NCBI GenBank assembly: GCA_041583135.1
Contig: JBFHGJ010000046.1
Span: 1 to 41,824, forward strand
Direction of reading: 5' to 3'
Length of the DNA stretch: 41,824 nt
Source: JABSOG01 sp041583135
GTDB taxonomy: Bacteria; Pseudomonadota; Gammaproteobacteria; Enterobacterales; Alteromonadaceae
A model generated the notes under the pieces. It saw only the letters and a program-made list of their open reading frames with translations. It had not been told where the DNA came from and searched no databases. Shown one piece after another: positions 1-6,684 of this stretch. Each line of letters opens with the position of its first letter. Position 1 is the first letter of the stretch. Position numbers and translations under genes: made by a program.

Positions 1-407
1 AGGTAAAAGGCGCTGAGGTGACTGTCCAATTCGCAATTGGTCAGCTTAGCAATCAGCTGAGCTTGAGCCATATAGACGCCAAAAATGGCAGTTCAGGCGA
101 GCAGCTTCTGAGACGGCCAATATTCAGCGGATTTTATACTGTCACCTATGATGCAGATGGGTATGATTTGATTTTTGAGCTTAACCACCAAGGCAAGCGT
201 AATGACACCGGAGGTTCACTTCCAAGTCATACCATCGCCAATATTGGTTTAAGTATGGCGCTTTCAGACAATCTAGATTTGCACGCAAAGGTTAAAAATC
301 TCACAGATAAAGACTATGTACAAACGGTAAGCTGGCCTGATGCTCAAACGGCAGCGTATCCGGGCAATGATAGAAACTATGTCTTGTCACTAAATTATCG
401 TTTTTAA
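1..407 (+). CDS. TonB-dependent receptor, BtuB-like, C-terminal fragment
   Basis: The reading frame is already open at the left edge, so only about the last 134 residues of an outer-membrane beta-barrel are present. Alternating hydrophobic beta-strands, an LLRRP motif, a KNLTDKDY segment and the terminal aromatic residue (LSLNYRF) are typical of the last strands of TonB-dependent receptors. The LLRRP and NLTDKDY signatures and the spacing of the final strands resemble BtuB, the cobalamin transporter, so vitamin B12 uptake is the best guess. The plug domain and TonB box lie outside the window, so the substrate cannot be confirmed. A stem-loop follows the stop directly, so this is the last gene of its transcript. 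Confidence 0.85.
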   Translation, partial: VKGAEVTVQFAIGQLSNQLSLSHIDAKNGSSGEQLLRRPIFSGFYTVTYDADGYDLIFELNHQGKRNDTGGSLPSHTIANIGLSMALSDNLDLHAKVKNLTDKDYVQTVSWPDAQTAAYPGNDRNYVLSLNYRF

Positions 408-422
408 AGATATTTTAGTCGC

Positions 423-456
423 TACCAAGCCGAGAGAATTAGTCGGCTTGGTATTT
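423..456 (+). terminator. Stem-loop terminator after the TonB-dependent receptor
   Basis: A perfect 11-bp inverted repeat (TACCAAGCCGA at 423-433, TCGGCTTGGTA at 443-453) with a 9-nt loop lies 15 nt after the receptor stop and is followed by a short T run. The T tract is weak, so it may be an imperfect intrinsic terminator. Confidence 0.65.
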
Positions 457-458
457 AA

Positions 459-574
459 TGTGCCTGTCTAGAAAAGTCTTCAGTGAATGAAACATTGCCT
501 ATCTACATATTATTGTGACTGTCTAAAATTGGCATACGGGCATTCAATGGATGTTAGCAAAAGCTGACTGTCTC
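459..574. repeat. Three copies of the TAGACAG[T/G]CACA repeat
   Basis: Three same-orientation copies of a 12-bp word occur in one intergenic gap: TGTGCCTGTCTA (459-470), TGTGACTGTCTA (514-525) and a diverged GCTGACTGTCTC (563-574). They start about 50 bp apart. The same word, in both orientations, recurs in the other gene-poor gaps of the window. Confidence 0.7.
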
Positions 575-657
575 ATTTGTTGCAATTGAGAATTAATCGT
601 TTTATTTGTGCTGACAATTGACTATGATTATTGCAATCGGGTCGAAAAACTAAGTAT

Positions 658-999
658 ATGAGTAATAAAAAATCAGTACCGCCAGAGAAGCAGTTAACGG
701 TCATCGCTCGTGTTGAACCCGGCAGCCTTGGCCCCGATGGTGTAGATAAAATTGAAGACTTCTGTCGCTTCGCCAATACTAACTTAGTAACGGATGGTCA
801 GCGCTTCACCAAGTGGCAGATCATTCCGCGCTATGACAAGACCTTGCCTGAAATGGAATACTTTATTCAACATAAAAAGTTAAACCCATTTCAAGTGTCA
901 AAGTATCTCAGCTTTTTCCAATCTGATGTCGAGTTGTTTGAAGAGGACTTTTACAGTCATCTGACTACCTGTATCGAACATTATCTTGAACTGCGTTGA
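658..999 (+). CDS. Uncharacterised small soluble protein
   Basis: I do not recognise this 113-residue protein. It has no signal peptide or membrane segment and is acidic and aromatic in its second half (FFQSDVELFEEDFYSHL), which suggests a compact alpha-rich fold. The frame extends upstream to 631, but the methionine at 658 (MSNKKSVPPEK) looks like the natural N-terminus; neither start has a strong ribosome-binding site. The next gene begins 15 nt after its stop, so the two are probably co-transcribed. No function can be assigned from sequence. Confidence 0.7.
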   Translation: MSNKKSVPPEKQLTVIARVEPGSLGPDGVDKIEDFCRFANTNLVTDGQRFTKWQIIPRYDKTLPEMEYFIQHKKLNPFQVSKYLSFFQSDVELFEEDFYSHLTTCIEHYLELR

Positions 1000-1014
1000 G
1001 CTAGGGGTGAAATG

Positions 1015-1788
1015 ATGTCGGCTACGGTAATTGTATTTTTAATTTTCTTGCTGGTAGGTTTACTCATCGCCGCAAATGCGATTGAGCAATACAAGCAAAG
1101 ACAAGAGTTTCAACGTCATCAGCGCTTAACCCAGCTTGCGGCGATTTTACATGAAGACGACGAACTGCTGGTCAATAATGTGCAATTACCAATGTCTAAT
1201 ATGCTAATTGCTACGCTGTTAAAGCGTAACATTGATGTGGTTAAGCAGATAATGGAACTTATGCCTGACTCAGATAAAATGAGTGGCAGATTGCAAGAGC
1301 TTTATGAACAGCTAGAGGGCATAGATACTAAGCTAAAAGGGCGACCGGAACTGGTGATCCCCAGCAGCGATCAGCATTCGGCGGCATTGATTAAATCGAT
1401 AAAAAAACTACGCTATATTCTGCAAAAACAAAAGCGTAAAGGTAATATTTCAACCAAAGATTTTCAAGATGAAGATAACGCGTTATCTTTTTTCATGCTT
1501 AAAATATTTGTAGAATTTAAAATAAATCAAGGGATTAATGCCGTCACCGAAAAACAAATGGGTTCAGCCCGTAGCTTTTTCGAAAAAGCACTTAAAACGC
1601 TATCGAACCAAAATGAATTCCCCGAATATGTTGCATTAAAAACCAAGGAAGTGCGGGAAAGGCTCGACGGTATTGCCGACAGACTCAGAGAAGCCAATGA
1701 AGAATTTATTGAGGCCGAATCACAAGCTCAAAGCGATGCCCTTGAAGATTTAGAGTTGGTATTCACTCAAACGAAAAAGAAATGGTAA
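1015..1788 (+). CDS. Uncharacterised membrane-anchored coiled-coil protein
   Basis: The 257-residue protein starts with one hydrophobic helix (about residues 3-20, VIVFLIFLLVGLLIAANA) followed at once by charged, Q/K/E-rich helical sequence (EQYKQRQEFQRHQRL). This suits an inner-membrane anchor with a long cytoplasmic helical domain. Around residues 150-235 the pattern (MGSARSFFEKALKTL) recalls a TPR-like helical pair. Two ATGs lie in tandem at 1012 and 1015; AGGGG at 1003-1007 is better spaced for the second. It follows the 658-999 gene closely. I do not recognise the family; a scaffold or membrane-tethering role is only a guess. Confidence 0.75.
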   Translation: MSATVIVFLIFLLVGLLIAANAIEQYKQRQEFQRHQRLTQLAAILHEDDELLVNNVQLPMSNMLIATLLKRNIDVVKQIMELMPDSDKMSGRLQELYEQLEGIDTKLKGRPELVIPSSDQHSAALIKSIKKLRYILQKQKRKGNISTKDFQDEDNALSFFMLKIFVEFKINQGINAVTEKQMGSARSFFEKALKTLSNQNEFPEYVALKTKEVRERLDGIADRLREANEEFIEAESQAQSDALEDLELVFTQTKKKW

Positions 1789-2143
1789 GGCTATCAGATC
1801 AAAGTTAAACTTCTTCCGTTTAGTTGAATTAGTTTAGGTTTTAGTATCTAAACAATCCATTTGCCCGAGCTTCGCGAGGGATGACACATGCCGCGAAGCC
1901 CGGTGAGTCCACAAGACAGTGCTTTCTATGAATTACAACACTCTCTAGCTACTGCTGCTGTCATTTTTGTTACGCCTTCCGGATCAAGGCTATCCTTTAT
2001 ATATCTAATCCATATTACAAGCTCCGTTTCCCTTGGGACTATAATAGCAATGCCCTTATTTACCCAATCCTTGACTACGACTCAATCCTGTTTACCGTTG
2101 TCCGTTATCGTGAAAACCACAACCAAGTGGTAAGGAGATCTCA

Positions 2144-2230
2144 ATGGTCACAAAATTCATAGCACTTGGAACACCGTTCCTATTACATCATTCCTACAAG
2201 AACCTAAGGGCCTTGTCATTTTTAGCTTAG
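2144..2230 (+). CDS. Possible 28-residue microprotein
   Basis: A 28-codon ORF begins at an ATG that is 6 nt after a textbook Shine-Dalgarno sequence (AAGGAG at 2132-2137). The product is hydrophobic at both ends (MVTKFIALG near the start, RALSFLA at the end) with a His/Lys patch in the middle. It has no recognisable family and lies in a gap with other short frames, so the ribosome-binding site could be coincidental. Confidence 0.2.
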   Translation: MVTKFIALGTPFLLHHSYKNLRALSFLA

Positions 2231-2355
2231 TCTAACTCATGTGTTTTTTCGATAAGTAATGAATGCTTTTTTGCCATAAACAGACTGAATTGCGGGATGA
2301 AAAAATATATCAGTATGGAATATTGATTGCTTATTAGGCGTACAGCCAGCAGTAG

Positions 2356-2401
2356 TAGACAGTCACATTGCGAGACAATTTTAGGTTTTTAGACAGGCAC
2401 A
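2356..2401. repeat. Two tandem copies of the TAGACAG[T/G]CACA repeat
   Basis: TAGACAGTCACA (2356-2367) and TAGACAGGCACA (2390-2401) lie in the same orientation 34 bp apart, in the gap downstream of the DUF4097 gene. They differ only at the T/G position that also varies among other copies. Confidence 0.7.
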
Positions 2402-2475
2402 ATAGGATAGTGAGGTGGTAATTAATCGCCTACGAATGTTTTCTACAACGCAGGCATACCATATATTCCTATATA

Positions 2476-2504
2476 TAAAAAAGGCAGATAGTGTCTATCT
2501 GCCT
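2476..2504 (-). terminator. Strong intrinsic terminator of the sigma/DUF4097 operon
   Basis: Read on the minus strand, a perfect 10-bp stem (AGGCAGATAG with CTATCTGCCT) with a 3-nt loop is followed by six T residues. It lies about 20 nt past the stop of the DUF4097 gene. This is a classical rho-independent terminator. Confidence 0.9.
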
Positions 2505-2524
2505 CATACTATTGGGCGTTTTAT

Positions 2525-3391
2525 CTATTTTTCTCTAACGTAGATATTGCCGCGAAAGGTAGCTAACGTCAGTTTTTGTCCGCCGCCGTTGAGCTTTGCA
2601 GCCATCAGCCCACCAATAGTGATCTCTTGACCTTGGCCTTTTTGCTTATGATCCACTGTATTCTCGGCGACAAATTCGGTGGTCAGCCCTGAAAAGATCT
2701 CACCCTTATAGGTTTGCACTTCGACGGTGCCTTTGGCTTGCTTTGGAATACTGACGTCAATGCTACCTCGATGGCTGGTTAAACTCGAGGGCTCACTTTG
2801 GTCTAGCTTGGCAAACGACACTTCGATATCCCGTCTGTTAGATTCAGCTACAATAGGACCCGAAACATTCTCAGCATAGATACTGCCGCGAACATTGCCC
2901 AACTCAAGAGCCCCTTGGACATCGCTGACTTTGATATCGCCCCCCCGATTCACGCTTAATCTCAACGCCGCGCTGTAGGGCACTTTAAGCGTCAAATTAA
3001 CCATTTTATTGCGGGTATGAGAGCCTATTTCAACTTTGTTGTTGCGTTCTTCTATTTCTATCTGAACCGAAGTGTTGTTTACCCGCTTTAGTCCTTTTAT
3101 GGAGCGATGCTCGTCCTGCTCATTCTCATTGCCAAGGTTTACGTTGACAACTACACCGTCTTGCTCGTTATCTTTGAGTGCGTTGAGCGGCTGAAGATCT
3201 GTTGTTATCTCAACGGTCTTGCCATCGTAACCGACAACGGTTATCGCACCATAAGCAATTGATGCTTCGATAACTGCCGGTTTATCTGGGTCGGTCAGGT
3301 TGAGGCTATATTCTTGCGCTACCGCAGCGCCAGTAAAGGCCATTACGCTCAGCGCAACCAAGGCTGGTAATTTGAAGTTGAATGGGTTCAT
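2525..3391 (-). CDS. Exported DUF4097-family beta-strand repeat protein
   Basis: The 288-residue product begins with a Sec signal peptide (MNPFNFKLPALVALSVMAF, cleavage near AVAQ-E), so it is periplasmic or surface-exposed. The rest is short alternating strands with recurring VNRGGDIKVSDVQG and RGSIYAENVSGP-type units, the pattern of DUF4097 proteins, which fold as right-handed beta-solenoids. The frame is open back to 3451, but the methionine at 3391 has a good ribosome-binding site (GAGGTAA) and starts exactly at the signal peptide. It is the third gene of a sigma/HEAT/DUF4097 operon, starting 16 nt after the HEAT gene. It may be the effector or the sensed component of that system; that is inference. 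Confidence 0.85.
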   Translation of the reverse strand: MNPFNFKLPALVALSVMAFTGAAVAQEYSLNLTDPDKPAVIEASIAYGAITVVGYDGKTVEITTDLQPLNALKDNEQDGVVVNVNLGNENEQDEHRSIKGLKRVNNTSVQIEIEERNNKVEIGSHTRNKMVNLTLKVPYSAALRLSVNRGGDIKVSDVQGALELGNVRGSIYAENVSGPIVAESNRRDIEVSFAKLDQSEPSSLTSHRGSIDVSIPKQAKGTVEVQTYKGEIFSGLTTEFVAENTVDHKQKGQGQEITIGGLMAAKLNGGGQKLTLATFRGNIYVREK

Positions 3392-3407
3392 ATGTTTACC
3401 TCTATAC

Positions 3408-4238
3408 TTAAATACTTTGTAATTGGCTCTTTGCGGCAATTTGCTGCTCAAGCAGTTCTTTCACGTCTGCATCGAGAACCCCCGATTTAGCCGCCGCTTT
3501 GAGCTTGGTCTGAGCAACTTCACTGCCAAAACCAATCAACAGGCGCACCATTTCAATCTGAACCAGTGGGTTTTGCTCTGCCACACTATTGAGCAGATCT
3601 AGTTCCAGCTTGCTGTTTAACCCGCGAGAGAATAGGGCGTCTAATGCAGCTAAACGAACAGATGTAGATTTGTCATGATTGATCATATTTAGCAACGCGT
3701 TATTAAGAGTTTGATCTGACACATCTGTTTGCTTGGTATAGCTAATGCCGGTTAGGCGCTTACTTGCCGACTGGTTGTTTATCATAGAAAGCGCGACCAA
3801 AGAGTTAAGCGACTGCACTTGTTGTTGCAAATTGTTCATCGCGACATCTGTAGTCTCTCCACTGGGCAGTTTGGTAAAATAACCAAGAGAGAAAATGCCA
3901 GCCATCATGGCGAATTGCAATGCTGGCTTGGGCATAAGCCAGTGCTTCAATCTATCAAGTAGGCCATCGGTTGATTTTGCATCATTGTCACTATTTATGG
4001 CGTTGCGTTGAGCAGCTTGTGCCATCGCCAGCATTTGATAGAAACGTGCATCTAACTTGCTTGAAGGCATTTCAGGCGCACTGCTATCGTTTGTTTGCCA
4101 AAAGGCTTCTACAAAAGCGATTTCAGTTTTCAATTTGTCATCTTTTTCGACAGCTTGTTGCATTTGTGGAGTAAGATCAGTCTGCGCGTTACCCGACAGG
4201 TAAGCGACTTTTGCCGCCAATATGTCTTGTGCATTCAT
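3408..4238 (-). CDS. Membrane-anchored HEAT-repeat protein, probable anti-sigma factor
   Basis: The 276-residue protein has a roughly 100-residue cytoplasmic N-terminal part, one transmembrane helix (about residues 103-124) and a periplasmic C-terminal helical domain. The C-terminal units (VRLAALDALFSRGLNSKLEL; NPLVQIEMVRLLIGFGSEVA) are HEAT-like repeats. Its start codon shares one base with the stop of the ECF sigma gene (TAATG), the usual arrangement of a sigma factor and its anti-sigma factor. A zinc-finger (ZAS) motif is not seen, so it would be a non-zinc anti-sigma factor. Holding the sigma factor at the membrane and sensing the envelope through the HEAT domain is inferred from architecture and position. 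Confidence 0.8.
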   Translation of the reverse strand: MNAQDILAAKVAYLSGNAQTDLTPQMQQAVEKDDKLKTEIAFVEAFWQTNDSSAPEMPSSKLDARFYQMLAMAQAAQRNAINSDNDAKSTDGLLDRLKHWLMPKPALQFAMMAGIFSLGYFTKLPSGETTDVAMNNLQQQVQSLNSLVALSMINNQSASKRLTGISYTKQTDVSDQTLNNALLNMINHDKSTSVRLAALDALFSRGLNSKLELDLLNSVAEQNPLVQIEMVRLLIGFGSEVAQTKLKAAAKSGVLDADVKELLEQQIAAKSQLQSI

Positions 4239-4789
4239 TAGGTTAACTCCTCACCATTTAATCGATTGTAAGATTCTTTGAGTTTGCTCACGGCCAATGT
4301 CATACGCGATTTCAATGTGTTTAAATTGCAGTTGACCATCAGGGCAATCTCTTCATATTTCAGTTGTGAATATCGGCTTAGCACCAATATTTCTCTTAGT
4401 TCAATCGGTATGCTTGCCAACGCTTTGTTAAACAGGCTGTGGCTTTGCTGCTCAACCATTTGCTCGCACAACGAGCTTTTATCGTCTGGCGTTGTGTCAT
4501 CAAATTCTTCATGGTCAAGACTTTGCTTGTATTTACGGTAGTGATCGACCGAAGTGTTGCGAGCTATTCCATAAAGCCAAGTACGAAAACTGGCACTACC
4601 GTTAAAGGTACTTCGGTAGGATAGTACCCGCATAAACGTTTCCTGAACGAGGTCTTCGCTTATTTCAGGAGCGTTTCCCATGCGACGAAAAAAATTAAAC
4701 AATCGAACTTTGTTGTTTTCAAACAGCAGCGCTAACGATTCAAGCTGACCATTTTGAACCTGCAACATCAGTTCGTTTTCATCGATCAT
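4238..4789 (-). CDS. ECF-type RNA polymerase sigma factor
   Basis: At 183 residues it has the length of an extracytoplasmic-function sigma factor. Region 2 is clear (about residues 30-90: FRRMGNAPEISEDLVQETF, then FRTWLYGIARN) and region 4 follows (about 130-172: LREILVLSRYSQLKYEEIA, then NLNTLKSRM), a helix-turn-helix for -35 recognition. Region 3 is absent, as in ECF factors. It leads the operon, overlapping the HEAT-repeat gene by one base. The upstream gap contains a 16-bp perfect palindrome (4964-4979) and an AT-rich hairpin (4921-4957) that could act in its control, but no ECF autoregulatory promoter could be assigned confidently. Confidence 0.95.
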   Translation of the reverse strand: MIDENELMLQVQNGQLESLALLFENNKVRLFNFFRRMGNAPEISEDLVQETFMRVLSYRSTFNGSASFRTWLYGIARNTSVDHYRKYKQSLDHEEFDDTTPDDKSSLCEQMVEQQSHSLFNKALASIPIELREILVLSRYSQLKYEEIALMVNCNLNTLKSRMTLAVSKLKESYNRLNGEELT

Positions 4790-4920
4790 TAACCAAATTC
4801 CTCGACGGCTTATCCAAGCGCTTTATCATTTGTATGCTCCAAGATTGTCAGTGTTATTAGTTTATACTGGCAAAAAGCGAGAAGGTTGAAACTAATCAAA
4901 AATAATTTGCAAAACGATGC

Positions 4921-4957
4921 ATTTCTAAAGCTATAGAAAATAGCTATAGCTAGAAAT
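4921..4957. repeat. Long AT-rich hairpin upstream of the sigma gene
   Basis: Two 7-bp arms on each side form a 14-bp stem: ATTTCTA + GCTATAG (4921-4927, 4930-4936) pairs with CTATAGC + TAGAAAT (4944-4957). There is a two-base AA bulge and a 7-nt loop. It lies about 130 bp upstream of the sigma gene start. No T tract follows on either strand within the first bases, so it is not a clear terminator. Confidence 0.55.
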
Positions 4958-4963
4958 ACCCCC

Positions 4964-4979
4964 TTGAATAATTATTCAA
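4964..4979. promoter_or_regulatory. 16-bp perfect palindrome, possible operator
   Basis: TTGAATAATTATTCAA is its own reverse complement. Together with the adjacent hairpin it sits in the region upstream of the ECF sigma gene. Dyad symmetry of this length suits a dimeric regulator, but AT-rich palindromes also arise by chance and no regulator can be named. Confidence 0.3.
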
Positions 4980-5075
4980 ATTGATTTCTGACATGGATTA
5001 GATTAAGTAATTCTTATAGCTCAGCGAATGTGACTGCTTACTAACAAAACATTTCGAAGGATGTTGATAAAGATT

Positions 5076-5087
5076 GAGACAGGCACA
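5076..5087. repeat. TAGACAG[T/G]CACA repeat copy (G variant)
   Basis: GAGACAGGCACA is a single copy with the G variant at the seventh-eighth base step and G instead of T at the first position, in the large gene-free region. Confidence 0.55.
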
Positions 5088-5298
5088 AAGAAGGCTATGC
5101 ATTACTGCCACCAGCATCCAATGTTTAACTTTATTGTGCTAAATGGGCATTTACTGCGGAGTTAAGATCTAACTTTTCTAAGTTCTAAATATGAGTTGAA
5201 GGTTTGATCACAAAAGTTCGAGTGGCCGAACTGCAATTCGTTTCAAGCAAAGAAAATAGATGGTTTATTGCCAATTGCTTGCTATATGATGAATGTTT

Positions 5299-5386
5299 TA
5301 GACAGTCACATTTTTGTATCTAACAAGACGTTCAACCAACATTGTCGCAAAAAATTTGCTAAGGTTGGCGCCAATGTGACTGTCCG
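5299..5386. repeat. Inverted pair of the 12-bp repeat forming an 88-bp element
   Basis: TAGACAGTCACA (5299-5310) and TGTGACTGTCCG (5375-5386) face each other. GACAGTCACATT (5301-5312) is the exact reverse complement of AATGTGACTGTC (5373-5384), giving a 12-bp perfect terminal inverted repeat. The interior also has a shorter CCAAC/GTTGG symmetry. The structure resembles a small REP/BIME-type or MITE-like element. No transposase or target duplication is seen. Confidence 0.5.
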
Positions 5387-5486
5387 GAAATGTTTTGATT
5401 CAACTGTTAAACTCGACTTGTCGAAAACTACTGTTGCAAAACTCGGCAGCGCAAAAAGACTGCGCGGTTGCGAATTGAAAAAGCAT

Positions 5487-5498
5487 GGTGACTGTCTT
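5487..5498. repeat. TAGACAG[T/G]CACA repeat copy
   Basis: GGTGACTGTCTT matches the reverse-orientation word at ten of twelve bases. It lies about 100 bp after the inverted pair at 5299-5386. Confidence 0.45.
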
Positions 5499-5563
5499 TT
5501 AACTGACAAAAATGCGCAAGCCAGTTGTCCGCGATAAAAAACAGTCAAAATGAAGATGCGTCT

Positions 5564-5625
5564 CTACGTGAAATAACGCGTAGTTAGATGCCTATTTTGA
5601 TAAAAATTTCACGTAGCAACGCGTA
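5564..5625. repeat. 11-bp inverted repeat with internal direct repeat
   Basis: CTACGTGAAAT (5564-5574) is the reverse complement of ATTTCACGTAG (5606-5616), separated by 31 nt. The word AACGCGTA follows next to each arm (about 5574-5581 and 5618-5625), so the unit combines an inverted and a direct repeat around the palindrome ACGCGT. I do not recognise it. Confidence 0.5.
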
Positions 5626-5806
5626 TCTATATTAGGTTTTAAATCGTGATAGATTGGTGTGTCGAACTGAAAACAACTGCCCTTTATTAACTGATACGTA
5701 ATGGCTCATAATGTATATTATGTTAAATAGGATATGTATCATAATGAACGCCCTTTGCTATCTTTGCTCTATCGCCGAATTGTCTTTTAACCCGGGAATC
5801 ACTAAC

Positions 5807-5818
5807 TAGACAGTCACC
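5807..5818. repeat. TAGACAG[T/G]CACA repeat copy
   Basis: TAGACAGTCACC matches eleven of twelve bases. It lies exactly 100 bp before the next copy (5907-5918), in the same orientation. Confidence 0.6.
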
Positions 5819-5906
5819 TTCTGATTGTATTCTTCACTAACTATCTGAAATAATGGAATTTTGTTATTTGAATTGCGTTTGAGATTGATGAGCTTAAAAC
5901 TTTAAC

Positions 5907-5918
5907 TAGACAGTCACA
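5907..5918. repeat. TAGACAG[T/G]CACA repeat copy, just past the cupin stop
   Basis: An exact TAGACAGTCACA ends 8 nt beyond the stop codon of the minus-strand cupin gene. No other terminator-like structure is seen for that operon. Confidence 0.65.
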
Positions 5919-5926
5919 AAGGTAAA

Positions 5927-6259
5927 TCAGTAAAACACCGCGAGCCAAATCGTTGGCTCATCGGGTGTCGTCCATTCAACTCTGTGCTTTTGGTGGGCTT
6001 TAATGTCAACCGCATCGCCAGCTTTAAGTTCAACAATCTGGTTGTCCTGTTCAAAACAAATTCTGCCGTGGCCTGCGAGAACCACAACCCATTCGTTTTC
6101 ATCTTGGTCATACCATCCGTGCTTTGGTGAACTGTGGCCATGAGAAATAATTTTTTCTATTCTCACATGTGGTGACTTTACCAGATCTTCGAATACTTCC
6201 TCGCTACCGGTATCAAGCACCGGTATTTGCGATAAGTCTAAAAGACGCTTTACGTTCAT
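5927..6259 (-). CDS. Small cupin-domain protein
   Basis: A 110-residue single-domain cupin. The conserved barrel motifs are visible: a first motif with the HGHSSPKHGWYDQDENEW histidines and acidic residue, a central VVLAGHGRICFE turn, and a second motif GDAVDIKAHQKHRVEW with a metal-type histidine. Such proteins usually bind a divalent metal; the substrate is unknown. Its start overlaps the stop of the truncated-hemoglobin gene by 4 nt (ATGA type), indicating translational coupling. It is the last gene of a phoB/DUF3034/hemoglobin/cupin series. A cytoplasmic protein, since no signal peptide is present. Confidence 0.88.
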   Translation of the reverse strand: MNVKRLLDLSQIPVLDTGSEEVFEDLVKSPHVRIEKIISHGHSSPKHGWYDQDENEWVVVLAGHGRICFEQDNQIVELKAGDAVDIKAHQKHRVEWTTPDEPTIWLAVFY

Positions 6260-6684
6260 TTGGTAATAATGTCTTGATGCATTGGTGCCAACAAATTCAG
6301 CAAGCGGTTTTGCGTGGCAACATCAACATTATTGTTTTGCATTGCTTTGATCAGCGCTTCTACTACAGCGTTGAATTGTCTTTGGTCGATGTTTAGATCC
6401 TGATGTAAGGCTTTCATTTCCTTACCGCTATACACACACGGCCCGCCGGAGACTTGGCAAATTTGCTCAACCAGTTTGTCGTGAAAATTATCAAGATCTG
6501 TGCTGTTAAATTGGTGTGCAATACGTTTGTCGTATAACACCTCATTAATAAAGTCCTCAACGATGAGTTTAACACCATCGTCTGCGCCTAGTGCGTCATA
6601 GAGTAAAGATTGTGGTTTGCTTTGGCAGCCGGACAATGCCAAGGCAAGACAGAACAACAAAAACTTAGGTTTAAAGATGGTCAT
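6256..6684 (-). CDS. Lipoprotein truncated hemoglobin, group 1-like
   Basis: The 142-residue product begins with a lipoprotein signal (FKPKFLLFCLALALSGC, lipobox cysteine at residue 20), followed by a truncated-hemoglobin domain. The family signature is present around the proximal histidine: GGPCVYSGKEMKALHQDLNI, with His94 as the likely F8 haem ligand and the usual paired glycines and YxG. Truncated hemoglobins bind O2 or NO; anchoring one as an envelope lipoprotein is less common. It overlaps the DUF3034 gene by one base upstream and the cupin by four downstream, so all three are co-translated neighbours. Its role in NO/O2 handling is inferred from family. Confidence 0.88.
   Translation of the reverse strand: MTIFKPKFLLFCLALALSGCQSKPQSLLYDALGADDGVKLIVEDFINEVLYDKRIAHQFNSTDLDNFHDKLVEQICQVSGGPCVYSGKEMKALHQDLNIDQRQFNAVVEALIKAMQNNNVDVATQNRLLNLLAPMHQDIITK

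Larger units (their letters stand above)
1789..2475. other. Gene-free gap with hairpin and repeat copies
   Basis: About 690 bp between the helical protein and the terminator of the sigma operon hold no convincing gene. A hairpin sits at 1865-1903, with an 8-bp perfect core (GCTTCGCG at 1869-1876, CGCGAAGC at 1892-1899) and no T tract. A 28-codon ORF with a good ribosome-binding site lies at 2144-2230, and two copies of the 12-bp repeat at 2356-2401. An 81-codon plus-strand frame (1888-2133) and a 51-codon minus-strand frame (1926-2081) overlap each other, and neither resembles a known family. The gap may be decayed sequence. Confidence 0.5.
4790..5926. other. 1.1-kb gene-free region rich in repeats and palindromes
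   Basis: No convincing gene is present between the divergent-side start of the sigma operon and the 3' end of the cupin operon. It holds six copies of the 12-bp TAGACAG[T/G]CACA repeat in both orientations, a bulged hairpin (4921-4957), a 16-bp palindrome (4964-4979), and an 11-bp inverted repeat with an internal direct repeat (5564-5625). The two longest frames (5268-5537 plus, 5306-5548 minus) overlap on opposite strands, contain the repeats and resemble nothing known, so I do not call them genes. Confidence 0.6.

Noticed and set aside
1865..1903. Hairpin (GCTTCGCG/CGCGAAGC) as a terminator for the 1015-1788 gene
   Set aside because: The stem is good, but there is no T tract on either strand.
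1926..2081. 51-codon minus-strand open frame preceded in frame by a stop and about 19 more open codons
   Set aside because: The translation reads plausibly protein-like, so a decayed gene is possible, but there is no start codon context and no recognisable family; chance is as likely.
1888..2133. 81-codon plus-strand ORF
   Set aside because: Odd composition (rich in S, T and P), no family resemblance, no ribosome-binding site, and it begins inside a hairpin.
5268..5548. Overlapping plus- and minus-strand ORFs of 80-89 codons
   Set aside because: They oppose each other, contain the 12-bp repeats and have no recognisable features.
5927..6141. Alternative minus-strand frame over the cupin (75 codons, 5914-6141)
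   Set aside because: The cupin frame carries intact family motifs; the other is its shadow.
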